A DNA stretch of 64,000 nt from Lateolabrax maculatus (taxonomy: Eukaryota; Chordata; Actinopteri; Acropomatiformes; Lateolabracidae): positions 4,740,001-4,804,000 of the forward strand of contig CM062208.1 of NCBI GenBank assembly GCA_031216445.1, read 5' to 3'. Positions 12,801 through 24,200 of the stretch are shown here, piece after piece. The stretch's first letter is position 1. Every line of letters begins with the position of its first letter. The position numbers and the translations under genes were made by a program. Under the pieces are notes generated by a model. The model searched no databases and was not told where the DNA came from. It worked only from the letters and a program-made list of their open reading frames with translations.

Positions 12801-12805
12801 GCTAA
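6814..12805 (+). CDS. ska3: SKA3, spindle and kinetochore-associated complex subunit 3
   Basis: Eleven coding exons: 6814-6931, 7021-7082, 7648-7807, 8030-8483, 8565-8626, 8880-9079, 9254-9460, 10034-10216, 10462-10541, 10806-10945, 12648-12805. All have GT-AG junctions in frame, giving 607 residues. SKA3 joins SKA1 and SKA2 at the outer kinetochore, where the complex binds microtubules and NDC80. The N-terminal coiled coil (residues 1-105) has the family start MDPTTRFFTKLKKLAVTLE. Residues 145-265 carry the signature blocks TPKLSDFGLSEM, TPKCALRMDD and FGISEHTMCLNNDFTM. Many Ser/Thr-Pro sites (RTPK, ITPK, QTPQ, CTPG, PTPP, GTPR, STPE) fit the known CDK1-dependent binding of SKA3 to NDC80. 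Residues about 520-607 form an extra C-terminal module resembling the SKA1 winged helix; human SKA3 (412 residues, as I recall) lacks it. The ATG context AAAATGG is strong. Confidence 0.95.
9536..9586. repeat. perfect inverted repeat, 25-nt arms with 1-nt spacer, SKA3 intron 7
   Basis: Left arm 9536-9560 and right arm 9562-9586 are exact reverse complements around a single C at 9561. With a 1-nt bulge the pairing extends about three more bases outward. The loop is too short for a miRNA hairpin. Confidence 0.95.
10946..12647 (+). other. ska3: SKA3 intron 10
   Basis: The largest SKA3 intron (1.7 kb). It starts with donor GTCAGT and ends with TCTGCAG. It contains the small hairpin at 11026-11069 and a very A-rich stretch at about 12150-12430. 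No exon or RNA gene is recognised. Confidence 0.6.
11026..11069. repeat. inverted repeat, 17-nt arms with 10-nt loop, SKA3 intron 10
   Basis: Left arm 11026-11042 (AAAGGATTTTTAAAAAA) is the exact reverse complement of 11053-11069. The 10-nt loop contains ATGCAT. It is AT-rich, so low complexity partly explains it. Confidence 0.8.
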
Positions 12806-13065
12806 AGGTTGCTTGGACACGTTACACTTTTTCCGACTGGGAGCCCAAATGTAGTCGCGTCTAGACTCCCAACACCTGCACCCGTCATTAAGTCACAGAG
12901 ATGCTGATCTCTGGCTGTCTCGTATGCATACTTCACATCCTGACTAACTCTACCAGAGGAAAAGCATGCTTGGTAACTTTTGTTTCAAGGTTGTAAATAG
13001 TAGTTAATGCATGACTAGTCAAATAATTTGCACTTCTGGACATAAACTCATCTGTATATAATAAA
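12806..13065 (+). terminator. ska3: SKA3 3'UTR with candidate poly(A) signal
   Basis: The first canonical AATAAA after the SKA3 stop is at 13060-13065, about 255 nt downstream, so the 3'UTR would be short. Cleavage would follow 10-30 nt later. The end is inferred from the hexamer alone. Confidence 0.5.
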
Positions 13066-13085
13066 ATCATATCACATTACTGCAC

Positions 13086-13920
13086 CTAATATGGAAATTG
13101 GATCTCTAAAGACTATTAATAGATAATATTAAAAGTTTTTTTAAAATATGATCGTAGCATTAATCTGAACTCTAATCCACAGGATTAATAATTAAGATTT
13201 GCAATGACCAGTGGGGGTCCTGGCATTAAAAATTCTGTCCCATAAATGTGTAAACCCTGGATTTAGCCAGATCCCACTGATGCAAAACATAACAGATTAC
13301 CAGACTGCCCTGTTTTGAGTCTCGACTTTTGAGCCAATATGGTCGACAAGTCTTTTTAAAAGTGCCTAAAAAATGGAAATGCAAACTCCATCTGCTAAAT
13401 ATCATTAGCCTACGGAGCCAAGTTCAGAACATGAACGCCCCCACACCAAGTACACTATAGTGTGTGTAAAATGTGGTATTTATTAATGTGAATAAATGGC
13501 TGCAACAAGGGGGAAACCCCTCCTTGCACAGCACTGTAAGCCCACTGTGTTCCCTCCTGATTCAGGATCAGCACGACTGCACTCCTGTAATTTACATGAT
13601 GAGCAGTCATTGCTGTCTGCTGTTAGATTCCGTGTTATATTCCGTGTTATATAGGTTCTGTCTCCTAGCAGTGACAGCACGGGCGGCCATGCTGTCACTG
13701 TTTACAGAGCTGGTTAAATGTCCACGTAACCACGGTAACATGTAGTTCAACATGTACGACAACCGCCACGCCAGCTAAAGCTCTCTCCGGCTGCGGCTTT
13801 TTTGTTGTTGCTGTTGTTTTGTTTTTGTTTTTAGTTCCTCCATCATTTGCCTCCTGGAGTCACTCACAGTCGACGCTTTTCTCGGGTGGTGTCCGCCATG
13901 TTTCGTGGGTTTCACTGTGA
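13086..13920. other. spacer between SKA3 and the THAP gene
   Basis: Mostly AT-rich intergenic DNA that becomes CpG-richer after about 13680 as it nears the next promoter. It contains a short direct repeat near 13626-13650 (TTCCGTGTTATA twice). I see no gene here. Confidence 0.5.
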
Positions 13921-14144
13921 TCTTCGGACCGTTAGCGCTGCGGCACCGCGCGAGTGCGGATCGGATTTCAGTGACGTCACGCCGACACGGTCCAATTAGA
14001 TCGCTGGATGCAAACGACCGTTGATGACGACGCAACGGTTTTTTTTTTTTTCCCCCTGTCGCTTTTGGTCGGCCGCCATTTTGGGAGTCAAAAACACCCA
14101 ACAAACCGCAGCGCACACCTCCACGCTTCTCCGTGGCCTTTACT
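13921..14144 (+). promoter_or_regulatory. CpG-rich promoter of the THAP/DDE gene
   Basis: Contains a palindromic CRE, GTGACGTCAC, at 13971-13980 and a YY1-type site CCGCCATTTTGG at 14073-14084. A second GCCGCCAT-like site, GTCCGCCATG, lies at about 13889. CpG is frequent here against low CpG in the flanks. This combination is typical of a housekeeping-type TATA-less promoter. The transcription start is not determined. Confidence 0.5.
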
Positions 14145-14426
14145 ATGGTTCACACATGTGTGGTGGCAGGCTGTAGGAACCGAAGGACGCCGGGCACCAC
14201 TCTGTCTTTCTACCGTTTCCCCCGGGACCCCGAGAGGAAGCAGCGGTGGATTGATGCTGTGAACCGGGAGGGCTGGGTGCCGAACGACGGCAGTCGGCTG
14301 TGTAGTACTCACTTCATCTCCGGTATGAATGCAGCACAGCGCCGAGACACAAAGTACCACACTGTTTGTTTTGACCCGGGTCAGATTCACGTTGCACACA
14401 GGGAGACATTCCCTGACACAGTCTAA
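14145..14426 (+). CDS. alternative unspliced THAP-only reading of the same gene
   Basis: If the donor at 14323 is not used, exon 1 reads on to a TAA at 14424-14426 and gives a 93-residue protein. It has the C2CH residues but lacks the YVPSVF box. That box is needed for a folded THAP domain, so this reading is more likely a retained-intron product than the main protein. Confidence 0.25.
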   Translation: MVHTCVVAGCRNRRTPGTTLSFYRFPRDPERKQRWIDAVNREGWVPNDGSRLCSTHFISGMNAAQRRDTKYHTVCFDPGQIHVAHRETFPDTV

Positions 14427-16966
14427 ATGCATTTTATTCCATTTTCATGTCAGTAGATTATTATTTATAAGGTTTCTGGTTTGGTTACATTTACTGAGTA
14501 CATGTGCTATTTCTCGCAATTACAAAGGGGGATAGATTGAGACGATAATGTAAATGTGCTCTAAACTATCAAGTTATGTTATAGATAAATTCATTAATTT
14601 ATTTTTTTGATTAGCCAATAGTTAATCGAAACAAGATTGACGTGTTTAAATGTCTTACTTTAACTATCAGCTTTTAAAAAAAAAAAAAAAAAATCAGTTT
14701 TAAAAACAGTAGAAATTTTAAAACTATTTTCAGTTGTGATGCTTTAAAGATTATGATTAATTGATGATCAAACGTAACGCAATGTTTTTTGTGCAAAAAG
14801 TGAATGAATTTAATGAGCTCACACATCAGTCAGTTGTGCTAATTCTGTTTTCAGTTAATTTAGACAAGAAGACTATAAAGTCTGTTTAAATAAAGGGAAA
14901 CATAAATAAGAGTGGGGAAACGCTACATGTTGTTTTCACATCTTTCTTTGTGCCATAATATACTTGATCTGGTGTCTGCAAGTTTTTAGTGTTGTACTTT
15001 CCCATGCTGTTGTAGATGTAAAGTTATTGTTAAGAGAAACCTCTGGGATGCATTAGTTAAACATTCACTATATAGAGCTGTTTTTTAATCATGTTATTTC
15101 CCCAAGCTGCTAATTCATAACCTAAAGATGTTTCCTATTTGTAATATGGACAGAGTTTCTTAACAACAACATTAAAAATAAGATGGGTTAGATAAGGTTT
15201 CTGTAATGTTTTGGTCCTGTTATGATCAACTCGATGGTGCACTACAACCGGTTTCATCAATATTTTATGGAGCTATAATTTTCCGTAAGAACGTGCCCTA
15301 AATTGTCACATCCACAAGAGACCTCATTAGACTGATCCCAATCCTCAACCTAAACCCTAAAAATCTGTTGCTCTTTCAGCTGTTGTCAAACTGCTCACTT
15401 TGCTTTTTCTTTTTTGGGTGGGACAATGTACCAGCTCAGGCGAGAGGAAAAAACATGGCTGCCTGCCCACTGCAATTTGTCCTCGAACTCTACTGACTAA
15501 AGTAGACTGTTTATGGGGGGAAGTGCCACAAACGGACAGTATCATTTTCCTAGATGTTTCACCATCTCCTACATCTTCTTTTTCCACATGTAGGTAAACA
15601 GGTGAAGAATCCACGTTCGCCAGATTATGTTCCTTCTGTGTTCACGACAGCTCCCTTATCCCCGGAGATGAAGGAGCCTGGTGCCTTGGAGATCCTGGAC
15701 AAGCAGGAAGCGCGCGTGGAGGCGGCCAATGCCTTGCTGTTCCTGCAGGGCCAAGGCAGGTCTGCGGTGGGGGAGCGGGGCCAGGATGAGCATCCTGAGG
15801 AGAGGCAGCAGGAGGCCATTGTGGAGGAAAGTGCGTCCTCTTCCCTCAGCACGGATGAAGATGACGACGATGATGATGACGACGACGATGATGGATCTAT
15901 GAGTGACAGCAAGAAAGGGAAGTTTGCTCAGACGTCTGATGCATCGGTGAACTTTGACGACATCTTGAAAACCCTGAAGAAGGAGAACCAGGCCCTCAGG
16001 GAGTCTGTGGAGAAAATGTCCCTTTCTGAGAGCTCCTTGAGGAACGATGCAGAGAAGGTAAAGTTTTACACTGGTTTACCCAACTACTTTGTCCTGGAGA
16101 CGGTCATGTGGCTGCTGGCGCCTCACATGGACGGGATGAAAAACATGAAACTCTCAAAGTTCCAGCAGCTGCTGCTGACACTGATGCGGCTTCGTCTGGA
16201 CCTCCGCAACCAAGACCTGGCCTACCGCTTTGGCGTCAAGGTCGGCATGGTAACCAGAACAGTGCACCAGATGGTCAACATCATGTCGTCCACTCTGGTG
16301 CCGACGGCCGTCTTCTGGCCCTCTAGAGCCGAGCTCCGGAAAAACCTGCCGGCAGCCCTGCGCACCTCCCACCCTGACTGCGCCGTCATCATAGACTGCT
16401 TCACGGTGCCTTTTGAGGAGCCGGTTTCCCGGGGCAACCACCAGCAGCAGCAGCAGCAGAGGGTTGTGCTGAGCTCTCAGGGTGTGGGGACGAGTTATAA
16501 TGTGTTAAAGTATCTGATTGGTGTGGCTCCGCAAGGGGTTGTCACCTTCGTCTCCAGGGGCGTGCTGGGAAACGTCAGTGACAAAAGCCTGGCTGAGGGC
16601 TGCGGATTTCTGTGCAAGCTTCTTCCAGGTGACGTTGTGTTGGCAGGCCGGGATCTCGACATTGCAGATTCTGTGGCCGCCCGAGGGGCCCTGTTTAAAA
16701 TTGCTGGCAGCTACCAAGGAGAGGCGTACGGGAGCTCAGAGGGCTCGCCGCTGGCTGATGCCTCCTCCGAGACAGTGAGCGTGCAGAGGCATGTGGAGAG
16801 GGTTATCTCCATGGTGAAGCAGAGGTACGCCATGCTCACAGGCCCCGTCGAGAGCCCCTTCACCACGGCCTCTGAGCGCATGTCGAACCTCTCCACCTTT
16901 GATAAAATTGTGCAAGTTGCCTGTGCCTTAAACAACCTGTGCATCTCTGCTGCTCCACTAGAGTGA
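14145..16966 (+). CDS. THAP zinc finger fused to DDE_Tnp_4-like transposase core (probably domesticated)
   Basis: Two exons, 14145-14322 and 15594-16966, joined in phase 1, give 516 residues. The splice completes the THAP domain. C5, C10, C53 and H56 form the C2CH zinc site, with W35, P26 and F57 conserved, and the closing YVPSVF box (71-76) comes from exon 2. Next come an acidic run of about 11 Asp (encoded near 15859-15892), a short coiled coil, and a DDE_Tnp_4 core with LRNQDLAYRFGV (helix-turn-helix-like), VIIDCF (first Asp), YLIGVAPQGVVTFVS, LPGDVVLAGRDLDI and RHVERVISMVKQRY (Glu). Family transposases such as ISL2EU/IS4EU have ADRGF at the fourth block; here the catalytic Asp is Gly. The frame is intact despite this. 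I infer a DNA-binding protein, perhaps a transcription regulator, that no longer cleaves DNA. The ATG context (ACTATGG) is strong. A live element is less likely but not excluded. Confidence 0.8.
14323..15593 (+). other. intron of the THAP/DDE gene
   Basis: A 1.27-kb AT-rich intron with donor GTATGA and acceptor CCACATGTAG. A poly-A run lies at about 14676-14692. No other gene is seen in it. Confidence 0.7.
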
Positions 16967-19900
16967 TTCGTACAGAAAAGCCTAGTGCTCCTTAATGCTG
17001 GTCAGGCACTTAAGTTCCCTTTACTGCTCTGGAACCTTATTCCATTTCTTCCCACTACATCCTGTGTCGATACTACATGATTACCACAGAAAATTGATTT
17101 ATAGATATCCAATTTCATTTACACTTTGGGTGTATGTGACTCCCTGCTATCTAGGTCAGTTTATACTTCTCCCAAATCCAGACACCACATTGCTAAGATG
17201 TGATGTCATTATTTATGCAATTCAACTGACAAAGAATGGCAGGCTTTCAAAGGATGTTATTTTTTATTTAGGCTTTGAATGACAGATGTGTGAGTAAAAT
17301 GTACGTTTTTATTTTTATTTTGCCACTTGTACATACGGAGGTATATAAACTGCAGTTTGGTGCAGGCAGTGTTCCCATTAATCCAATCCTGTACCATGCA
17401 AGAGTCTGTGGGTTTCTTTTTCCCTCATGCCCAACAAAAACTACAGCAGCTGACTTCACTGATTACGTCCTCCCTCTGTTGCAGCTGATTTGTTGCTTCC
17501 CTGCTTATAAATCAGGAACAGTACACACAATACAAAGAGATATAAAACAGGTTAAAATAACAAGAACAGCATGCACAGTGAATCAGCTCTTAGATAAGAG
17601 TTCACCATGCAGGGATAGAAACATGTCATCTTTAATGAGGATTTTGAGGGATTACTGAGGGTAAATAACCTTATTTTATTTATTTATTTTTTGCATGTTT
17701 CAGTCACTACGGGATGATAAGCTACCTGTTGGCACGGACAAACATACCACCCACAGGCCAATTTACTACCATATGGCCATAGTCTGGTGTTAATTTATTT
17801 GTTTTGCTCTCTGGCTCTGTAGAATCACTGCTCATTTCCAGGGAGTTTTCAACAACAGTTTCCTGGTTGACTGCACATCCTGGAATGTCCTCTTCAACAT
17901 GACTTTACTGGTATTGATGATTTTTACACAAAATAAACAGCCCTCCCTGCAGAAAACTTAAACTGCTGGGTGGTTAAATAACTGAAACGGACCAAAAAGA
18001 TAAATAGTTTTCACCGCAGGGCAGGATTAACTTCAATACAGCACTGATTGTGAAATGTAAGTCCGCATGGATGCTTGTCCACTCTGGTTTTTGGCTGTAT
18101 AATTAACAATATTTACCACGCCACATCAGTGTTTAAAAGACGTTTGTGCTGCTTTTTTTATTTATTTTTTTAAAGCATCCCAGTTTAGCCTTCCTATTTA
18201 ATACAAAGCTTGAGATTTATGGAAGAAGATCTTTGTGCTGGTGAGGATGGAAAGATTACCATTCCCATGTTTCCAGGTTCAAGTACATGTCAGTCTAACG
18301 TCACATTGCAGAGAACAGGACAAACTCTTTACATGTGGCCACTGGCAGTTCTCAAAGAAAGACGTCATAGGCCGGCATTTATGGACTGAAAATATGCATC
18401 TTTTCTCTTACACATGCTTCTGCAATTCTTTACAGTCACACCAAATCAAAGGTTTCATTACGAGTGACTGAAAGAGATGTGTTAGAAAAGGAAAGTTTAC
18501 ACCGAGGTGTTGTTGACAAGGTTTAATTAACACTTTGTTCAGCTGAGCATGTCACTCGGATAATGTAGATATAATCCGTGATGTTAATTCTCATCTGCTT
18601 TATTCAACGTGCTCTGTTGTAATTGATTTGAACCGTCTTGGACCCTGAGTACGTAGCACAGAGACGTTTCTGTTAGTTACACTACAAGGCTGGAGGCTAT
18701 TTTCGAGAGAAGTTACAGAGCCATTTGAAATGCATTTTTTAAGTTTTTACTAGTTTGTCATATTAAGCTAAAATATGGACTTAGATGTAGTCACATAAAT
18801 GGGGAATCTGTTTTTATATTTAGTATTTCCTGAGAAAACAGCTCACTATGATTTCAGAGTTGCCCTGCTTATTGATATTGTGCTGTCCTGCATTGCTGGT
18901 GCCTTAGTTTGTAAAGCTGGTCCTGCTGTTACAAATCAGCCTGCGTTTTATACAAATATTTATTTTTGCATCATACAATATGCTTTAGACACGTTTCTGG
19001 TTTGGTGACTAAGCTAAACATACATAAACAAATGTTCCCATTCATTTTTGTGTTTGTTATTCCCCCGTCCACCATTTAATGTGTATAAACTCCAAATGAT
19101 GTCATGTAATTATACATAGATTAAATCTTCTCTGTAGAAGAAAAGTTTTGAGGGGTTAAACATTACAACAGCGGTTCTTGTGCTTTGGCTCAGGGCCAGT
19201 AATCAGTTGGGGAAAGGTTTTTCACACGATGGGAGACTAACCTGGCTCAGTTTTTGTTGCTTCATAAGCAGTGTGAGGTTCAGATAGGCACGGTAGCCCA
19301 AAGTGTAATGTGCCTTCCCTCTTGTTTTTCATGTGCTCGTAATGTATGCTCCTCTGGTAACTCAGCTTCTCTCTACCTGTGATGTCTTTTTGTTCTTAAT
19401 TTCTTCTTCTGATGAGGTTTTTTTTAAAATAACTTAATTTGTATTATTATAATTATCACTGCTAATGTTAACTACCCTGTCAGTCTTCTGTTTACGCCAA
19501 ACAAACCAGAAACATTAAATGAATCAGCACTGTTACGGTTGATTAAAAATGTAATGAAAACTTCAGAAATAATTCTTTCTTTAGGCGGTTTCTGTGTTGG
19601 TTAAATGATGTAGGAGACAGCTTTTAGAGCTACGAGACTTTTTAATACTTTTACAACCAAGTTCTTATTTTATTTATTGCTGTTGTTGCTTCTGAAGACA
19701 TACAATACACCACTTCCTTTACCCTAGGGGATTGTTATCATGTGAACTGGGGAAAAGCCAGTATTTCTAGCAGCGTCTTGATTTTATATAAGGGAGGGCG
19801 ATGTTTGATGTTTCACTTTTGATAACCTGTAAAATACTCTTAAAATCAACAAAGAGCTTCTAGGTTGGAATGACTGAAACACATTAATGTACTTTTCTTT

Positions 19901-20930
19901 TATTGGAAACCCTAAATGGTTTTTTTAAAGCTGTTTCTGTTTATCTCACACTACACCTTTAACGCCATGATGTTTGCCTTTTATTGTTATGGGTGCATGT
20001 GCTTCCATGATGTGTAACGTCTAAAGGTTTAATTCCTTTTTTCCTTTTCATTATAGCCTCTGTGACTGAAAAATTAAAGTTTGGGGAAATGCAACAGCCT
20101 TTTGATTCCTCCTCAATACTGAGGACTTGTGTTATTTGTTTTATTTTTAAATGTTTTCCTTATGTGTGCATACAGGTATTTAACTCTCAGTGTGTTTGTC
20201 CAGTGTGATAGCAGAGCACAGGGCCTTTTTTATCCGCAGTCGCACTGATTCATGGCCTGTTGGCTCGCTGGTACAGATTCCTTCCAAGGCCACAGAGGAG
20301 TGACTCAGTAATGAACTGATATTTTCTGATTTATCAAAGCGAGAAACACACTGAGGAAGCCCCGCCTAGACTCACAGAGCAGGAAACCACGCGACCTCTC
20401 ACTCTGGTGCTTTTCTATTTGTTTTTAAGTGACTATGCATGAAAATGTGCTTTTTTTTGCACCCCTGCTGTTAGACTTATGCCATTAGAATAATTTCAAG
20501 GATGCCTTATAGTGTGTGTGTGTGTGTGTGTGTGTGTGAGCATGTGTATATGTGTATATGTGTATATGTATGTGTGTGTGTGTATTTTTAACATAACCAA
20601 GATGGGGAATCTGAGAGCTATGGCCTAACAATGCAGCTTTTTCTGTGCTAGACTGACAGTGCTAATCCATATTTAGTTATTGTTTATTTTCTGATTTTAG
20701 CCACTACTTTTTTTCCTCTTTATTGCCAAGTATCACAGTTTTTATAATGGGTGGAATAATTTGAGTAGTAATCACACATAACACCTGAAGAAGAAGAAGA
20801 AGAAGAAAAAATAGGCATTTTGTATTAAATTATTAACGCTGCAGTTTTCCCTCTTCACAGATCAATGAAACCTGTCTGTTCAGTTAGATTGGCGCAGTTA
20901 TTGATTTGTAGTTTTAGCCCCCCTCCCCTG
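16967..20930. other. 3' flank of THAP/DDE gene and intergenic DNA before LATS2
   Basis: AT-rich DNA with many short open frames but no recognisable protein. Candidate poly(A) signals for the THAP gene are AATAAA at 17932-17937 and a weaker ATTAAA near 20073. A TG microsatellite (20512-20585) and an AAG repeat (about 20787-20808) lie near the right end. SAP18, which sits between SKA3 and LATS2 in mammals, is not recognised here. Confidence 0.5.
20512..20585. repeat. (GT)n microsatellite with interrupted TA part
   Basis: Pure GT repeat 20512-20538 followed by an imperfect TGTATA/TG tract to about 20585. Confidence 0.9.
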
Positions 20931-21207
20931 CTCGGAGTGGACCCTCGCCTCGCGACAGACGATCTCCGGCTCCGCGCTGACGTGCGTCGGTGCGTCACGT
21001 GACCTGAGGAATGTGAACAATGCAGCGAGTGTCCAACTTTGTGCTGCATTTCTGCTGCTGCCTGGAGTCTGGGGAGAAAATGGAGGCTCGCTTCATCACA
21101 TTCACGCAGCTCCTCCGCCTCGTCTGAGCCGCTCGGCTCCGTGTGCGCGTCCTCCGAGCGAGGGAGGAAGTTTTTAAAAAGTTGTCGGACGGGATTTACT
21201 CTCCAAC
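20931..21207 (+). promoter_or_regulatory. lats2: LATS2 promoter and first non-coding exon
   Basis: GC- and CpG-rich island upstream of a GTGAGT donor at 21208, taken as the end of 5'UTR exon 1. The palindromic E-box GTCACGTGAC (20994-21003; USF/MITF/TFE type) is followed two bases later by GAGGAATGTGA (21006-21016), a good TEAD site. An upstream ORF starts at 21020 and ends at a TGA at 21125-21127 (35 residues), provided transcription begins before it. The next exon is proposed at 27529. Assignment to LATS2 rests on strand, position and the donor. Confidence 0.5.
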
Positions 21208-24200
21208 GTGAGTTGTTCTCGCTACTTCTATCACATGGTAAGTTGAGACTTTGGGTTTTTTTTTTTTTTTTTTTTTTTTTTGGGAAGGGGAGTGGTGGTG
21301 TAACTTTATTTCCACGACTTGTTGCTGAGGGGGGAAAAAGTTAAAGTGCGGGGTGAAGTTATGGAAAAGCTGCGGAGGGTTTCCAGGACTGGCCCCGGTT
21401 CTTCCTGCAGAGGAATGTTCTGGTGCTGCTCTCAGTCCAGACTGGGCAGACTGGGACACTGCTGGGGGGGGGGAGGCCCCAGGACGTTAAAACAGGGGTT
21501 TCCGAGCGATTTCACGTCCAGGGGCCCCCAGCCACAGGCTGCAAACTACACTGACACCATTTTGTAACGGTTTTAAACCTTTGGGCACAAATGTGGAGTT
21601 AACTTGTAAACAGAAAAAGTCTGTTTTATGCATTATCCCCTGGTGCTAAGGTCAAGTAATTGCAGTTTTGTGTAAATAGACATGTTTTCTGCTGTAGACT
21701 CCCACTTTAGGGACCCCCGAGGGGCCCAGACTCCATGTTGGGGGCCTCCTGAGTGGGAGATTTGCTGTTCAGATGTTGTGTATCAGAACAGAAGTGGAGT
21801 TTCTGGAGCAACACTGCATACACACCTCTTATAATAACTATACAGTTGTGATTTGTGGTTAAAAACAGGCTGTAAAGAGACATAAATGACAACAAATTCA
21901 CCCTGAACGTATTGGATAATGGATATTTTTCATATACAACACAATAGGAGAAGTAGTGTGAGTCTGTTGGGATAAAGGAGGGTGAAATTTCTGCAGATTG
22001 GTTCTCTTGAGTTTGCTATTTCCACTGCCGTCCAAGCCTAAAGGCCTGCATAGTTTGGCACCGATGCGACCATGTGTTTCATTCAGGTGTGCTGCTACTA
22101 TGCTCAAACACTCTCTTTCCGTTTGACACGCTTTACTACATTTATTTGCCAGTAGTTTTTGGTCTTATCAGTTCAGGTGTTTGATTTTGTTAAGGACTCA
22201 CCTGACAGCAGGGGCCCGACTTATGCAATCCAAATCATAACACCTGAGTTTTATTTAGACATTTTATGTTCCTGTCAGTGTGTTTCCTAAGGCGAGGAGG
22301 TCACTGATTTTTTTTTTAACAATTAGGCCTATTTTACTTAGGCTATGGTGGTTAACAGGGTATCATCAGGTATCGGGACACAGCTGGATTTGATCCTGTC
22401 AGGCAGCGCAGAGGCATCTGTCAGGGAAGAACCACAGGGATCACTGCAGTGGGAAATCACCAGCGGACCACAGACAGATGCTGGCAGATGTTGGCTGTGG
22501 CCATTTAGGCCGTGTTGTGTGTTGTGTTGTACACCAGCAGGTAACCAGCAGAATAAAACTCTGAGAGTTTACATCTACAGGATTTGTTTCAGGGGTGTTT
22601 TTGAACGCTGAAGTTGGATTTACCATCCTTTTCAGTTAACCTCTGCTCAGATTTCGAGGTTTTTACAAGTCTGCCAGTTTTTAAAACCTACTTATACATA
22701 AGGAGAAATGTTATGTTTATACACTGAAGAATTGCAAACATACTTGCGCTACAAAACTGTGTGCATCACACACAGAAAGACATTTAAATCATCTGTCCAG
22801 GGGGAGTTACACACCACTTCAGTTAATCTCTCTCAACTGTTTTCTTTGTCTGCACAGATGTGATATGTGTTGCAGGATATGTTAGCTGAGGCAGTCTGTC
22901 CATCAAACCTGCAGGCTACGCCAGCTTCACAGTTGCCATTTAGGAAGTCCTGTTCTTTCCCCCTCTTTCATAATTTCCCTAATACAGTTGCGACAATACT
23001 GTCCAGAGTCTCTAAAATCTATCAAACAGGTCAGATTCTGTCTGGGCAGCACTGATAAAGTCTTGCTGTGAACTGCTCACGTTACCAAACATGTGCTGAA
23101 TATTGGGGTGGACCAATATTTCAGGATTTTCATTCCCAACATATTGTCAGAGGGAACAAATTTTGTGTTTTTGTAGAAAAAAAACCACAGTACATTTTGG
23201 CAAAGAAGAGCGAGTGTGAGTGGAGCTGAGGGACGGTGATCTATCAGTGTGATAGGCTCAGAGACTTGTCCGTGAATGAAGACACAGCCCACAACACAAC
23301 TCTTTTTTTAAGCTTTTATTTTCCCTAAATAAGAATTCCCCAACAAGATACACAGTGGTTTAGATTCGTTCAGCTGTTTGAAGCCAAATATCTTGTGGAA
23401 AAAGTTGTCTATTTCCAAGGAGAGTTTTTTTTTTTTTTTCCTGTCACTTTAGTGCAGTTGGAGTCAACATCGAGTGGCCATTAGAGGAACTGCAGGTTGA
23501 AGTGACTCACATTGGCTTTGACATTCATTTGAGTGGTTTGTTTTCCCAAAAAACGAATGAAAACTCAGTTGAAGACCAGATTATTTCAACTGTTTCCTGT
23601 GAAACTCAACTTGTTTCATAGAGTTTTTGAAGAGACATTTTTTTGTGATGGGTTTTATTTGAAAACGTCACAGTTTTTCCAAACAAGTTGAATTGTCTTG
23701 ACCCACTTGCAGATTTTTTTATTTACTTATTTAACAAAAATCAAGATTTTAAGACTAAATTGGGTTTTTCTTCAGTGTCTTTGTGGCATGAAGTGAGAAT
23801 ATTTTGCCGAAACTGAACTTTTTTGCAGATTTTTCAGGTTGTTAAAATTTAGAGTCAAAGGTTAGGTGTCGAGTGGGTCAAAGTAGAGATAACGCTACGG
23901 TATGCATTGATGGAGGTTAAGGTTAAGTATGGAAGTATGCTGTGTGTTTGTGGCTCTGTGTATGAGGTGTTTGTTTTCAGCAGAGAAATGTCTTTGCACA
24001 TTTTTTTTTTTTTTTTTCCTGCTAAGTTTTTAAGGTTGGACCTGCCCCAGCGCCCTCCTAAAGCCTATTTCCAGACAGAGATCATCCATAATTCTTGTGT
24101 TTTCGTTTATTCTGGTCAGCTTAGACCCAACGATGCAACAGCGGTATGACTTTACTTGTAGTTACTTGTGGAATGGAATGCTCATCGGTCGGACATGGCG

